Notes: a model not told the origin generated them from the sequence alone. A DNA stretch of 64,000 nt from Mesobacillus jeotgali (GCF_002874535.1 NZ_CP025025.1:4211353-4275352), one strand, 5' to 3'. Shown: positions 26,875-36,660, counted from the first letter of the stretch. Made by a program: numbers and translations.

Positions 26875-28395
26875 TCACCCCCCTATTCCCATCAAGATAG
26901 TCTCTAATGTTGCCTGAAGCGGTTCACTAAGAACAGCTGGATATACACCAATCAGGACGATCAAGCCGATAAGCACTAACACTGGAGCCCATTCAAATGA
27001 GCGGATGTCTGTTACTCCGACGAATTCACGTTCTGCATTGCCATACGTGATGGCCAGGACTGCTCGCAGCAGGTAAACGGCTGTCATGATGATGCCGATT
27101 GTACCGACCGCTGCAAGGACTGGCATTTCTTCGAATAGTCCAAGGAATGCCATGAATTCACTGACGAATCCTGACATGCCAGGCAATCCAAGCGATGCCA
27201 TCGCGCCTGCTAGCAAGAAGCCTGATGCAAGCGGCATTCCTTTTGCCATGCCGCCCAAGTTGGCAAGCGTTGTCGTATGGGTGCGCTCATAAAGAACTCC
27301 AACAAGGAAGAACAATAGAGCTGAAATCAAGCCGTGTGATACGACCTGGAAAATGGCACCTTGAATTCCTGCTTCATTTAATGCTCCAAGTCCGATTAAA
27401 ACGATCCCCATATGGGAAATAGAAGAGTAAGCAAGGACCATTTTGAAATCTGTTTGGATAAAAGCAAGGAACGCTCCGTATAAAAGGTTAATTACACCTA
27501 ATACCGCAAGCAGGACTGCTAATTCCGCAAATTGTTCAGGGAAAATCCCCATCCCGAAGCGGATTAAACCGAATGCACCGATCTTCAAGAGGATCCCTGA
27601 GTGAATCATGACGATGGATGGCGGCGCTTCAACGTGGACGCGCAGCATCCAGCTGTGCAGCGGGAAGATTGGCAGCTTGACACCGAATGCGACAAGCAAT
27701 GCAATCAATAATCCCATTTTCAATGACTCAGAAACCGGCGCGAACATTGGCGTGTTTTCTGTGTTCATCATGACTGACAGCATTTCGATATTTGAAGTGC
27801 CTGTTCTTGAGAACAATACCATGATGACAATCAGGAGGATTGCTGAGCCAAGTCCGTTATAAATCAAGAAGCTGTAAGCAGCCTTTTCTTTTTCATAATA
27901 GCCCCATTTCCCAATCAGGAAGAACATTGGAATCAAGGTTATTTCGAAGAAAAGGAAGAACAGGATTAAGTTTTGTGATGTGAATACTCCCAGCATCCCG
28001 ATTTCGAGAAGCAAGAACAGCATGTAGTAGCCTTTCCATTCTTTTTTGATATGGAAGGAAGCGACTGCTGCGAGTGTCGCAATCACAGCTGTTAGCACCA
28101 CCATGATCAAACCGAAGCCATCGATGCCAAGCTCGTAGTTTACCGAGAACAAGCCTTGTTGCTCAGCACCCTGGCCGCCGAATTGGATCCAGCGGAATTT
28201 TTCCGAAAAATTGGCGAGATCATTGCCGCCGCGATACGAAAAGTATGCGATCAGCGCAAGGATCAATGACGGCAGTGTTGCCAATACGCCAAGCATTTTG
28301 ATGCCTGATTCATTCGCCTTTGGCATGAAGGCCAAAAGCAGGATTCCTAGTAAAGGGGAGAATACCAGCAAGGTAAGGAAATAATTGAAATCCAT
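26875..28395 (-). CDS. nuoM: NADH-quinone oxidoreductase subunit M
   Basis: 506 residues, about 14 membrane helices, an antiporter-like ND4 homologue. Key elements are FFEITLIPMFFLIGKWG near residue 150 (channel Glu) and LPIFPLHSWMLRVHVEAP near residue 240 (channel Lys/His region). Its ATG overlaps the nuoL stop by one base (TAATG), so translation is coupled. It pumps protons as part of the membrane arm. Confidence 0.95.
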   Translation of the reverse strand: MDFNYFLTLLVFSPLLGILLLAFMPKANESGIKMLGVLATLPSLILALIAYFSYRGGNDLANFSEKFRWIQFGGQGAEQQGLFSVNYELGIDGFGLIMVVLTAVIATLAAVASFHIKKEWKGYYMLFLLLEIGMLGVFTSQNLILFFLFFEITLIPMFFLIGKWGYYEKEKAAYSFLIYNGLGSAILLIVIMVLFSRTGTSNIEMLSVMMNTENTPMFAPVSESLKMGLLIALLVAFGVKLPIFPLHSWMLRVHVEAPPSIVMIHSGILLKIGAFGLIRFGMGIFPEQFAELAVLLAVLGVINLLYGAFLAFIQTDFKMVLAYSSISHMGIVLIGLGALNEAGIQGAIFQVVSHGLISALLFFLVGVLYERTHTTTLANLGGMAKGMPLASGFLLAGAMASLGLPGMSGFVSEFMAFLGLFEEMPVLAAVGTIGIIMTAVYLLRAVLAITYGNAEREFVGVTDIRSFEWAPVLVLIGLIVLIGVYPAVLSEPLQATLETILMGIGG

Positions 28396-30257
28396 TATAA
28401 ATACCCCCCTGTTAACGCATAGATGACAATCAGGACTGCAAGGCCGACAAAGGCGATTGTACCGTAAGTCTGTACCTGGCCGTTCTGGATTTTCGCACCT
28501 GTTTTACCAAGTGTCTGGACGGCAGCAGTTGTCAGTTTCACAAGGCCTTCAACAAGGAAGAGCTCGATGAAGCGAAGGAACAAGCTGACAGCTCTCGTAC
28601 CAAACACGATGCTCTGATTATAAATCTCATCAATATAGTACTTATTTTTCACGATGCCATAGGCAAGTGGCGCTCTGCTTGACAGCCAGTCGCGTGAAAT
28701 TGACTTCTTGCTGTACATCATCCATGCAAGCAGGATGCCGAGCAAGGAGACAACTGTAGCGACAATCATGATCCAGCCCGGACCTTCAATATGTCCGTGG
28801 CCAAGTGCTTCATTGCCTTCGACGAGCCAGTCGCCAAGGAATGTGCCGAACCAAGGTGTATTGACATAACCAGCAACGACTGCAAGCACAGCCAAAACTA
28901 CCATAGGCATTGTCATGACGGAAGGCGATTCATGGACGTTCTTCATTTCGCTTCGTGCTTCACCGGAGAAGACCATGAAGAACAGGCGGAACATGTAGAA
29001 TGCTGTGAAGAACGCCGCGATCACTGCCAGCCAGAACAAAGGGTAATTGCCATGAGCCCATGCAGCAATCAAAATTTCATCTTTACTGAAAAAGCCTGAG
29101 AACAATGGGACACCACTGATTGCCAGCGTTCCGATCAAGAACAAAGGACCAGTGAACGTAAGCTTTTTCCAAAGCCCGCCCATTTTTTCAATATCCTGAG
29201 TATGTACAGCATGGATGACGCTACCTGCTGCAAGGAATAACAATGCTTTAAAGAACGCGTGAGTCATCAAGTGGAATACTCCGGCAACATAACCGGCAGA
29301 TCCTAATGCAAGCATCATGTAGCCAAGCTGGCTGACAGTCGAGAATGCAAGCACTCGTTTGATGTCAGTCTGGACAAGGCCGATTGTTGCCGCGAAAATC
29401 GCTGTGAAGGCACCGATGATTGCAACCGTCAGCATGGCTGTCTCACTCGCATTGAATAGCGGGAACAACGAAGCGACCAAATAAACACCGGCCGCAACCA
29501 TTGTCGCTGCGTGGATTAACGCAGAAACTGGCGTCGGACCTTCCATCGCGTCAGGAAGCCATGTGTGAAGCGGGAACTGACCTGATTTACCAACCGCACC
29601 GATGAAGATCAGGATTGCAGTCAGGGTAATCATCGTTCCGGAAATCGCGCCTTCTTCAACCGCAGCGAAGATTTCATCATATTCGAAGCTGCCAGTTTCC
29701 CAGAATAACAGAATCATCCCGATCAACAGCCCGACATCCCCGATACGGGTCATGATGAAGGCTTTTTTTGCAGCCGCTTTGGCGCTTTCTTTGTAAAAAT
29801 AGAATCCGATCAACAGGAATGAACCTACACCGACTAATTCCCAGAAAATATATGTCTGTAAAAGATTCGGCGAGATTACAAGACCAAGCATTGCAAAAGT
29901 AAATAGTCCTAGATAAGCATAGAAAACCGGGAAGCGCTCATCACCATGCATATACCCTTTTGAATAGGTATGCACAAGGAAGCTGACAAGAGACACGATC
30001 ACCAGCATCAATGCGTTTAATTGATTTACTTCAAAGCCCGCAGTTAGTTCCAGATTCCCTATTGTCAGCCATACGGCTTCAGCTTTGAATGTAGACTCCG
30101 AAAAGCGCTCGATCAGCACAAGGATGGAGTATACAAGAGAGGCAAGCGTCGCAAGGATGCCCACGAATGCGCTCGCTTCTTTAAGCTTTTTACCGAACAG
30201 CAGAAGGAATAGAAAGGATACAAGCGGGAACAGCGGAATGAGCCAAGCATTCTCCAT
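28395..30257 (-). CDS. nuoL: NADH-quinone oxidoreductase subunit L
   Basis: 620 residues, the ND5-type subunit with about 16 membrane helices. The long C-terminal part after residue ~480 probably contains the lateral amphipathic helix typical of NuoL. Signatures are FWELVGVGSFLLIGF near residue 137 and GKSGQFPLHTWLPDAMEGPTP near residue 220. I start at the ATG at 30257 and drop 14 upstream residues that precede the ribosome site. The gap to nuoK is 146 nt, unusual in this tight operon, and holds two hairpins. Confidence 0.95.
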   Translation of the reverse strand: MENAWLIPLFPLVSFLFLLLFGKKLKEASAFVGILATLASLVYSILVLIERFSESTFKAEAVWLTIGNLELTAGFEVNQLNALMLVIVSLVSFLVHTYSKGYMHGDERFPVFYAYLGLFTFAMLGLVISPNLLQTYIFWELVGVGSFLLIGFYFYKESAKAAAKKAFIMTRIGDVGLLIGMILLFWETGSFEYDEIFAAVEEGAISGTMITLTAILIFIGAVGKSGQFPLHTWLPDAMEGPTPVSALIHAATMVAAGVYLVASLFPLFNASETAMLTVAIIGAFTAIFAATIGLVQTDIKRVLAFSTVSQLGYMMLALGSAGYVAGVFHLMTHAFFKALLFLAAGSVIHAVHTQDIEKMGGLWKKLTFTGPLFLIGTLAISGVPLFSGFFSKDEILIAAWAHGNYPLFWLAVIAAFFTAFYMFRLFFMVFSGEARSEMKNVHESPSVMTMPMVVLAVLAVVAGYVNTPWFGTFLGDWLVEGNEALGHGHIEGPGWIMIVATVVSLLGILLAWMMYSKKSISRDWLSSRAPLAYGIVKNKYYIDEIYNQSIVFGTRAVSLFLRFIELFLVEGLVKLTTAAVQTLGKTGAKIQNGQVQTYGTIAFVGLAVLIVIYALTGGYL

Positions 30258-30403
30258 TAATATCACAATCCCCTTTTTTGAACGTGCGCTATCTATCATA
30301 TATACGCCCGTCAGATTGAGGCCCGTCTTTCACGGGGCAGTCCAGCTACAAGAAATCTTCTGATTTCAGCGGCAAATGCCGCCTATGAAAAATCCATCAA
30401 TCC
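30258..30403 (-). other. 146-nt intercistronic spacer with hairpins (nuoK-nuoL)
   Basis: All other nuo junctions are under 45 nt or overlap. Here GCGGC-AAAT-GCCGC (30369-30382) forms a perfect short hairpin, and GCCCGT...ACGGGGC (about 30331-30348) an imperfect one. No T-run follows, so it is not a terminator; mRNA processing or stability is possible. Confidence 0.5.
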
Positions 30404-30718
30404 CTAATTTTTCAACTGATTCATTTCATCAATATTGACCGTTCTGCGGTTGCGGTAAAGCGAAATCAGGATCGCCAGTCCTACCGCTACTTCAGCTGCT
30501 GCTACCGCGATGGAGAACAGCGCGAAAACCTGGCCAGTGATCGAAGGATTCACTCCGTATTTACTGAAGGTTACCAGATTGATATTAACCGCATTTAGCA
30601 TCAATTCGATGGAAATCAACACAATAACTGTGTTCTTTTTTGTCAGGGCACCGTAAAGGCCGATGCAAAAAAGAATAAGTGCAAGAGCTAGATAGGCTGA
30701 AACCGGAACAGAACTCAT
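30404..30718 (-). CDS. nuoK: NADH-quinone oxidoreductase subunit K
   Basis: 104 residues with three membrane helices, the ND4L-type subunit. The conserved channel glutamates are in [15 protein letters not shown] and [11 protein letters not shown]. Its start overlaps the nuoJ stop by 4 nt. It couples the quinone site to the proton-pumping arm. Confidence 0.95.
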   Translation of the reverse strand: MSSVPVSAYLALALILFCIGLYGALTKKNTVIVLISIELMLNAVNINLVTFSKYGVNPSITGQVFALFSIAVAAAEVAVGLAILISLYRNRRTVNIDEMNQLKN

Positions 30719-31239
30719 TCCTGATCACCCTCCTTTTCGTCATCCTTTCGCGCCAGTACGATTGCGCCGACAAGCGCGGCAAGCAGGATCACGGATGTCA
30801 GTTCAAACGGGATGATGTATTGCGAGAACAGTGATATCCCGATTTGTTCTGTGTTATTTTCATGCAGTGTATTTGGTACTGCTTCGAAATTCAAATCGTA
30901 AATTCCGAAATAAACAGCGGCGCCAAAGCCAATTACGCCGAGCAGCAGTGCAAGCTTGCGCAGCATACCGCCTTTTGGTTCAGCATCGTCACCATGGTGG
31001 CGGGTGAGCATGATTCCGAACAACATCATGATCGTGATGGCGCCGGAGTAGATCATGACTTGGATGACCGCCAGGAATTCGGCGGACAGCAACACATAAA
31101 TACCTGCAATACTGACGAAAGTAAAGACGAGCGCTACGACCATGTGGATCACCTTGGTGAGGTTCAATAAAAGCACGCCGCCGATTACCGCCACTAAAGC
31201 AAGTGACATAAACGCAAAGAATTCGCCTGTTAACGTCAT
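30715..31239 (-). CDS. nuoJ: NADH-quinone oxidoreductase subunit J
   Basis: 174 residues with five membrane helices, the ND6-type subunit; [19 protein letters not shown] near residue 60 is the family hallmark. It overlaps nuoI by 4 nt upstream and nuoK by 4 nt downstream. The last ~10 residues are a charged cytoplasmic tail ([12 protein letters not shown]). Confidence 0.95.
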   Translation of the reverse strand: MTLTGEFFAFMSLALVAVIGGVLLLNLTKVIHMVVALVFTFVSIAGIYVLLSAEFLAVIQVMIYSGAITIMMLFGIMLTRHHGDDAEPKGGMLRKLALLLGVIGFGAAVYFGIYDLNFEAVPNTLHENNTEQIGISLFSQYIIPFELTSVILLAALVGAIVLARKDDEKEGDQE

Positions 31240-31655
31240 GCTTTATTCACCTTCCGTATATTCTCATCATTTTCGTCAAGCCATTCCAGGTTCTTGAATA
31301 AATCATCCCGGCTGTATTCAGCAAGCTCAAAATTGTTCGTCATGATGATCGCTTCAGTCGGGCAAACTTCTGTGCACAGGTCACAGAGGATGCAAAGTTC
31401 GAAGTTGATATCATACGTATCAATGATTTTGCCTTTTTTCGTTGGATCAGGATGCTTTTTACCAGTCAAGTTAATGCAATCTGTCGGGCAAATATTGGCA
31501 CACTGGTTGCAGACGATGCATTTTTCAGGATAAAACTTCTGGATCCCGCGGAACCTGTCAGGAAGCGGAATCGGTTCGTTCGGATAATCGTAAGTCAGCT
31601 TTTCGCGAGTCAATTGTTTAAGGGTATAAGCTAATCCTTTAGTCCATCCTAGCAC
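31236..31655 (-). CDS. nuoI: NADH-quinone oxidoreductase subunit I (two 4Fe-4S clusters)
   Basis: 139 residues with two ferredoxin motifs, CIVCNQCANICPTDC and CILCDLCTEVCPTEA, which carry clusters N6a and N6b on the electron path to quinone. I choose the GTG at 31655 because AGGGGTG lies 6 nt upstream; a GTG at 31664 would overlap that site. The protein starts with an amphipathic segment that seats it on the membrane arm. It overlaps nuoJ by 4 nt. Confidence 0.93.
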   Translation of the reverse strand: MLGWTKGLAYTLKQLTREKLTYDYPNEPIPLPDRFRGIQKFYPEKCIVCNQCANICPTDCINLTGKKHPDPTKKGKIIDTYDINFELCILCDLCTEVCPTEAIIMTNNFELAEYSRDDLFKNLEWLDENDENIRKVNKA

Positions 31656-31698
31656 GTAATTCACCCCTTTAATGCAGGAAGCAATGCTGCTTCCGTTC

Positions 31699-32706
31699 CT
31701 ATTTTAGAAAAAATTCTTTAATCAAAGCAGTAAGGAAGATGTTTGCCAGCGCTACCGGCAGAAGCACTTTCCATGCGAACTCCATCAATTGGTCGGCGCG
31801 GATACGCGGGAACGTAGCACGGAACCAGATGAGGATGTAAACCACTAAGCTGAACTTGAGCGCGAACCATACAGCTCCTGGAATGAAGCCGAGGAACGGC
31901 AGCGGCAGCCAGCCTCCAAGGAATAAAACAGTGATCAACGCAGACATTGCGAACATATACACATATTCAGCCAGCATGAACATCGCCCAGCGGAAGCCAG
32001 AGTACTCTGTGTGGAAACCGGCAACAAGCTCGTTTTCCGCTTCTGCAAGGTCAAATGGAACCCTGTTCAGTTCGGCAGTAGCAGCAATGAAGAACACGAT
32101 GAACGCGATTGGCTGCCATAGGATGAACCAGCCACTGTCACCTTGTGCTGCAACAATCTCATTAAGATTGAGGCTGCCTGTCAACAGGACGATACCAATA
32201 ACGCTCATGACAAGCGGGATTTCATAGGAAATCATTTGTGCCGCGGCACGCATACCGCCAAGCAATGAGTATTTGTTATTGGATGCCCAGCCTGCCATCA
32301 GCATGCCGACGATTGTCAGCCCTGAAATGGCGATGTAATACAGAAATCCGACATTCAAGTCAGCAAATTGCAATTTGTCAGTCAACGGAATCGTCGCCAT
32401 GACCATGAAGGACGGCGCGAATGCGATGACTGGCGCGATAATGAACAGCGGCTTATCCGCTGCTTTTGGTATTAAGTCTTCTTTTACAAGTAGCTTTACA
32501 ACGTCGGCAACGGATTGCAACAGCCCCCATTTACCGCCGACATGGGATGGACCGTAACGGCCCTGCATAAAACCAAGCACTTTCCGCTCTGCCAGAATCG
32601 CCATTGTTACGAATCCAAGGATTACGAACAGCAGGACGACAGCCAGGACGAAGAAAATACTGAAATTCATGAGGCCTGCGCTTGATTCGAGTAGCTCCTG
32701 AACCAT
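31699..32706 (-). CDS. nuoH: NADH-quinone oxidoreductase subunit H
   Basis: 335 residues, eight membrane helices, the ND1-type subunit at the quinone pocket. Signatures are LAERKVLGFMQGRYGPSHVG near residue 38 and the acidic loop ELNRVPFDLAEAENELVAGF near residue 212. Its ATG shares a base with the nuoD stop (TAATG). Confidence 0.95.
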   Translation of the reverse strand: MVQELLESSAGLMNFSIFFVLAVVLLFVILGFVTMAILAERKVLGFMQGRYGPSHVGGKWGLLQSVADVVKLLVKEDLIPKAADKPLFIIAPVIAFAPSFMVMATIPLTDKLQFADLNVGFLYYIAISGLTIVGMLMAGWASNNKYSLLGGMRAAAQMISYEIPLVMSVIGIVLLTGSLNLNEIVAAQGDSGWFILWQPIAFIVFFIAATAELNRVPFDLAEAENELVAGFHTEYSGFRWAMFMLAEYVYMFAMSALITVLFLGGWLPLPFLGFIPGAVWFALKFSLVVYILIWFRATFPRIRADQLMEFAWKVLLPVALANIFLTALIKEFFLK

Positions 32707-33806
32707 TATCCGTCTACCTCCCCAAGAACGATATCAACCGCTCCTAAAATTGCAATCAGATTTGAGATGCTTTCACCTTCGAGCAGTTTAGGGAGGATTT
32801 GCAGATTATAGAAGCTCGGTCTTCTGAACTTGAGACGGTACGGCTCTTTTTTGCCATCGCTGGAAATATAGCAGCCGATTTCGCCTCGTGAGCCTTCGAT
32901 CCGGACAAACGCTTCCCCTTTTGGAGCCTTGATGATTTTTGGAACTTTGGCTATGATTTCTCCGTCTTTCGGGAATTGCTGCACAGCCTGTTCGATGATT
33001 TTCAGTGATTCTTCGATTTCGCCCATCCTTACATGGTAACGGGCAAGTGCGTCGCCTTCTTCGCGAGTGACAACGTCAAAATCAAAGCGGTCATAGATTG
33101 AATACGGCTCATCCTTGCGCAGATCCCATTTTACGCCTGTTGAGCGCAGGTTCGGTCCGCTCAATGAGTAATTGATGGCATCTTCCTTTGTATATGTACC
33201 GATGTTCTTTGTACGGTTGAGGAAGATCTCGTTTCCTGATACAAGCTGGTGGTAGCCTTTCAGCTGGCCTCTCAGATAAGGGACAAACTCTGCCACTTTT
33301 TCAATCCAGCCTTCCGGAGCATCCCATTTGACTCCGCCTACACGCATGTAGTTGAACGTCAGACGAGCACCAGACAGTTCATTCAACAGGTTCAGGATCA
33401 TCTCGCGGTCACGGAATGCGTAAAGCAATGGGCTTGTGGCACCGAAGTCGAGAATGAATGTTCCCCACCACAGCAAGTGGCTGGCAACCCTGTTCAATTC
33501 CATTGCCAGTATCCTTAGATACTCGGCGCGTTCAGGAACCTGTAAGCCCATCATCGTTTCGACTGCATGGACGATTACATAATTATTCGTCATCGCCGAA
33601 ACATAGTCCATCCGGTCTGTATACGGAATGATCTGTGTATATTGCAGGTCTTCGGCTAGCTTTTCAGTCCCGCGGTGCAAATAACCGATCACCGGCTTTG
33701 CTTCAACGATAATTTCACCGTCAATTTTCAGAACGAGGCGGAATACACCGTGTGTACTAGGGTGCTGCGGGCCCACGTTCAAGAGCATTTCTTCTGTGCG
33801 TATCAC
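32706..33806 (-). CDS. nuoD: NADH-quinone oxidoreductase subunit D
   Basis: 366 residues, the 49-kDa-type subunit related to NiFe-hydrogenase large subunits. It forms the quinone pocket with NuoB. NVGPQHPSTHG at the N-terminus carries the conserved quinone-site His, and GYLHRGTEKLAE follows. The GTG start at 33806 has GGAGGTG upstream and lies 3 nt after nuoC. Confidence 0.95.
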   Translation of the reverse strand: MIRTEEMLLNVGPQHPSTHGVFRLVLKIDGEIIVEAKPVIGYLHRGTEKLAEDLQYTQIIPYTDRMDYVSAMTNNYVIVHAVETMMGLQVPERAEYLRILAMELNRVASHLLWWGTFILDFGATSPLLYAFRDREMILNLLNELSGARLTFNYMRVGGVKWDAPEGWIEKVAEFVPYLRGQLKGYHQLVSGNEIFLNRTKNIGTYTKEDAINYSLSGPNLRSTGVKWDLRKDEPYSIYDRFDFDVVTREEGDALARYHVRMGEIEESLKIIEQAVQQFPKDGEIIAKVPKIIKAPKGEAFVRIEGSRGEIGCYISSDGKKEPYRLKFRRPSFYNLQILPKLLEGESISNLIAILGAVDIVLGEVDG

Positions 33807-33809
33807 GGG

Positions 33810-35201
33810 CTACACCTCCACATCATACGGTTCATAGTCTTTTCTTAACGGGTGGCCTACCCAGTCTTCACCAAGCATGATGCGATGGAGGTTTGGATGG
33901 CCTTCGAATTTGATGCCAAGCAAATCATACGCTTCACACTCTGGCCAATCAGCTCCTGCCCATAGTGGCTGGACGGACTGAATAACAGGGTTATCGCGGT
34001 CAAGCTTGACCTTTAAAGCAACTGACTGCCTGTTTTTGTATGAGTACAAGTGAACATACACTTCCATATGTGTCTGGAAATCAGTACCGTGTATCTCTGA
34101 TAGGTAATCAAAGCCTAATAGTTCGTTGTACTTCAGGAATTCAGCCAGGCGATAATAAGATTCCTTCTTCGCGACAAGCGTTGGGACATCCTTTGAAAGA
34201 GGATTAATATAGGAATCTTCCAAAATATTATCACCAAGGTTGTCTGTGATCACTTTTACATATTTATCTAAGTAAGGCTGGTTAGGAGATGGCTTCTTCT
34301 CTTCAACAGGTTCTTCTGCTCCTGCTTTTGCGCCAGCTGCTGATTTCGCTTTCGCTGCAGCGGCTGCTTTTGCCTTAGCTGCGGCAATCGCTTTCGCTTT
34401 TTCATCGTCAGCGGAACCTCCGCCGGCTGCGGCTTTTGCTTTCGCTGCTGCGGCCGCCTTAGCTTTTGCTACGGCTGCGGCTTTCTTTTTCGCAAGATCA
34501 TCATCGTCCGTTGAAGCCTCTGCTCCTCCGCCTGCCTCCTGAGCTTTCCTTTTCGCTGCCGCTGCTGCCTTAGCCTTCGCTACCGCTGCGGCTTTCTTTT
34601 TAGCAAGGTCATCGTCGTCGCCTGCTGGAGCCTCTGCTTCTCCGCCTGCTTCTGCCTGCGCTTTCCTCTTCGCTGCCGCTGCTGCCTTTGCCTTCGCTAC
34701 GGCTGCGGCTTTCTTTTTCGCAAGGTCATCGTCGTCGCCTGCTGAAGCTTCAGTGGCTGCTGGAGTTTCAACTTCAGCGTTTTCCTCCACCTGGCCGGTT
34801 GCTTTCATTTTTGCAAGAGCGGCGGCTTTCGCTTTTGCTGCTGCGGCGGCTTTTTTCTTGGCTAATTCAGCATCTTGACCTTCTACCGGAGCCGATACTT
34901 CTTCTTTGGCTTCTGACGCTTCATCTGCGGCCTGGCCAGTCGCTTTCATTTTCGCCAGTGCAGCTGCTTTCGCCTTCGCTGCTGCGGCGGCTTTCTTTTT
35001 AGCGAGTTCAGCATCGTCACTTGATGGTGCTTCTGCCTTTGCCTCGGTTTGCTTCACTTCAGGTTCTGCGACTTTGTCGGCAACCTCTTTCGGGTCATTT
35101 CCTTCCCCTGCTTGTTTAGCTGCCTGACGCTGCTTTGCAAGCTCTTTTGCTTTTTGGGCTGCTTCTCTCTTTATCTGCTCTAAATCCTTTTCCCCGCTCA
35201 T
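33810..35201 (-). CDS. nuoC: NADH-quinone oxidoreductase subunit C with long Ala/Lys repeat extension
   Basis: 463 residues, about three times the usual NuoC. The conserved 30-kDa domain is only the last ~155 residues (from PNQPYLDKYVK), ending with the family block DLLGIKFEGHPNLHRI and HPLRKDYEP. Residues ~60-300 are five or six near-copies of a unit built on DDLAKKKAAAVAKAKAAA, separated by acidic Glu/Ala/Thr linkers. The extension should be a charged helix or disordered rod on the cytoplasmic arm. Ala/Lys extensions occur in other Bacillus NuoC proteins. The repeats are near-identical at DNA level, so length should vary between strains. Confidence 0.93.
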   Translation of the reverse strand: MSGEKDLEQIKREAAQKAKELAKQRQAAKQAGEGNDPKEVADKVAEPEVKQTEAKAEAPSSDDAELAKKKAAAAAKAKAAALAKMKATGQAADEASEAKEEVSAPVEGQDAELAKKKAAAAAKAKAAALAKMKATGQVEENAEVETPAATEASAGDDDDLAKKKAAAVAKAKAAAAAKRKAQAEAGGEAEAPAGDDDDLAKKKAAAVAKAKAAAAAKRKAQEAGGGAEASTDDDDLAKKKAAAVAKAKAAAAAKAKAAAGGGSADDEKAKAIAAAKAKAAAAAKAKSAAGAKAGAEEPVEEKKPSPNQPYLDKYVKVITDNLGDNILEDSYINPLSKDVPTLVAKKESYYRLAEFLKYNELLGFDYLSEIHGTDFQTHMEVYVHLYSYKNRQSVALKVKLDRDNPVIQSVQPLWAGADWPECEAYDLLGIKFEGHPNLHRIMLGEDWVGHPLRKDYEPYDVEV

Positions 35202-35204
35202 CGG

Positions 35205-35717
35205 TTAGATCACCTTCTTCCCGGTTTTCGCCTCATAACGGATTTTCTCTTTCAATTTATTAATCCCGTAAATCAATGCTGCTGGATTCGGCGGGCAACC
35301 CGGTATGTAAACATCGACCGGCACGATCTGATCGACACCTTTTACAACTGAGTATGATTTTACATATGGACCGCCTGCTGTCGCGCATGAACCCATCGCG
35401 ATTACCCACTTTGGTTCTGCCAGCTGGTCGTACAGCCTGCGGACAGTCGGAGCCATTTTCTTCGTTACGGTACCAGAAACAATCATGACATCAGACTGAC
35501 GAGGTGAGTTCCGGTAGAATGTCCCGAAACGGTCCAGGTCATAGTGAGCCGAGCTGGATGCCATCATTTCAATCGCGCAGCACGCAAGACCGAAAGTCAT
35601 TGGCCACATCGAGTTGCTGCGGGCCCAGCCTTTAACCTGTTCAAGAGTTGTCACAAATACGTTCCTTTGGAGTTCTGCCACTTCTTCAGGTGAGAAATCA
35701 TCCAACTTTAAATCCAT
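35205..35717 (-). CDS. nuoB: NADH-quinone oxidoreductase subunit B
   Basis: 170 residues, carrier of cluster N2, the last iron-sulfur cluster before quinone. Cluster ligands are visible in [18 protein letters not shown] and [11 protein letters not shown] start at the ATG at 35717 (MDLKLDDFS), the family start, with GAAGGTG upstream; seven extra residues upstream are dropped. It overlaps the end of nuoA by 10 nt. Confidence 0.95.
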   Translation of the reverse strand: MDLKLDDFSPEEVAELQRNVFVTTLEQVKGWARSNSMWPMTFGLACCAIEMMASSSAHYDLDRFGTFYRNSPRQSDVMIVSGTVTKKMAPTVRRLYDQLAEPKWVIAMGSCATAGGPYVKSYSVVKGVDQIVPVDVYIPGCPPNPAALIYGINKLKEKIRYEAKTGKKVI

Positions 35718-36085
35718 TTTAGCACCTTCTTTTTCCATGCGTAGATGAGTCCGATGAGAAGCATTACGACGAAAATCAGCATCTCGATCAATGCGAAGAT
35801 TCCCAGCTTCTCATAGGCGACAGCCCATGGATACAAAAACGCTGTTTCTACATCAAAAATAACGAACATAAGAGCAAAAACATAATAACGGACATTAAAC
35901 TGGACCCGCGCATCACTGAACGGTTCCATCCCGCTCTCGTAGGTGGTATATTTCCGCTCGTCCTGCTTGTACTTCGGCCTCAAAAGCTTAGCCACAAACA
36001 AGGCTACGATTGGAAGCAATACCCCGAGACATAGGAACACAAAGACTATCAAATAGTTATTTTGATATAGATTCAACTGCTCCAT
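35708..36085 (-). CDS. nuoA: NADH-quinone oxidoreductase subunit A
   Basis: 125 residues with three membrane helices, the ND3-type subunit. The conserved loop [20 protein letters not shown] is present; the usual Cys of this loop is Met/Glu-flanked and not seen. The ATG at 36085 has GGAGGG 6 nt upstream; the ATG at 36091 would abut it. First gene of the operon, about 50 nt after the predicted transcript start. Confidence 0.95.
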   Translation of the reverse strand: MEQLNLYQNNYLIVFVFLCLGVLLPIVALFVAKLLRPKYKQDERKYTTYESGMEPFSDARVQFNVRYYVFALMFVIFDVETAFLYPWAVAYEKLGIFALIEMLIFVVMLLIGLIYAWKKKVLKWI

Positions 36086-36142
36086 GCCCATCCCTCCAAT
36101 GTTGTGAAATTTTCATACTTTTTAATCTTGTAACCGATAACA

Positions 36143-36171
36143 ATTATACCATTGTTACAATAGTGTGTCGA
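36143..36171 (-). promoter_or_regulatory. Sigma-A promoter of the nuo operon
   Basis: TCGACA (36171-36166), exactly 17 nt, then TATAAT (36148-36143). Predicted start is near 36136. Confidence 0.7.
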
Positions 36172-36660
36172 CAAGCCTTTGAACAATCTGGCAACCTTCT
36201 TCCAAGCCTTTTTCAATAGAAAAATAGTTTCTGATTGATGGTTGGATTCCCCGCTGGAAAGAGTCGTCCCCTTCCATACTTAGTTGTACAGAAGGCAATT
36301 TATTCTCATTGTTTTCACCATGCTTTTTATTGCCGTGGCAGCGCATCAATTTGGAGTGTGCAGCCCCCTTGTTTCGGTATCCACTGCTCCTAAAATAAGA
36401 CAATCGGTTACATTTTATATTAAATACATTTTGGGTTAAGTTGTCAGTGACGTTTGTCAACATTGTGGCAATCTCTTTTGGAAGATTGACTTTGAATTGT
36501 TTTTGGCGAACATTTTTGTGATTTTTGCGTGGAAGAGGTGAATGAGTACTGAGTTCTTCTAATTTTGCTTATAAATCAGTGGCTTGGAAGGAAGAACTCT
36601 TCTGATTTTGATTAAATGTATGGTTGAAGTAAGGAATTCTACTGAAAATTGGAGGGTGAA
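36172..36660. other. Non-coding gap upstream of the nuo promoter
   Basis: A minus-strand frame is open over 36155-36463, but it has no ribosome site, overlaps the nuo promoter and has no recognisable protein pattern. The one structure I see is an inverted repeat, GAGTTCTTC (36551-36559) and GAAGAACTC (36591-36599), enclosing 31 nt. Confidence 0.4.

Noticed and set aside
34688-35127. Plus-strand open frames over nuoC
   Set aside because: They mirror the Ala/Lys repeats on the other strand and have no start signals.
36155-36463. Minus-strand 102-codon open frame upstream of nuoA
   Set aside because: It overlaps the predicted nuo promoter, has no ribosome site and shows no protein-like pattern.
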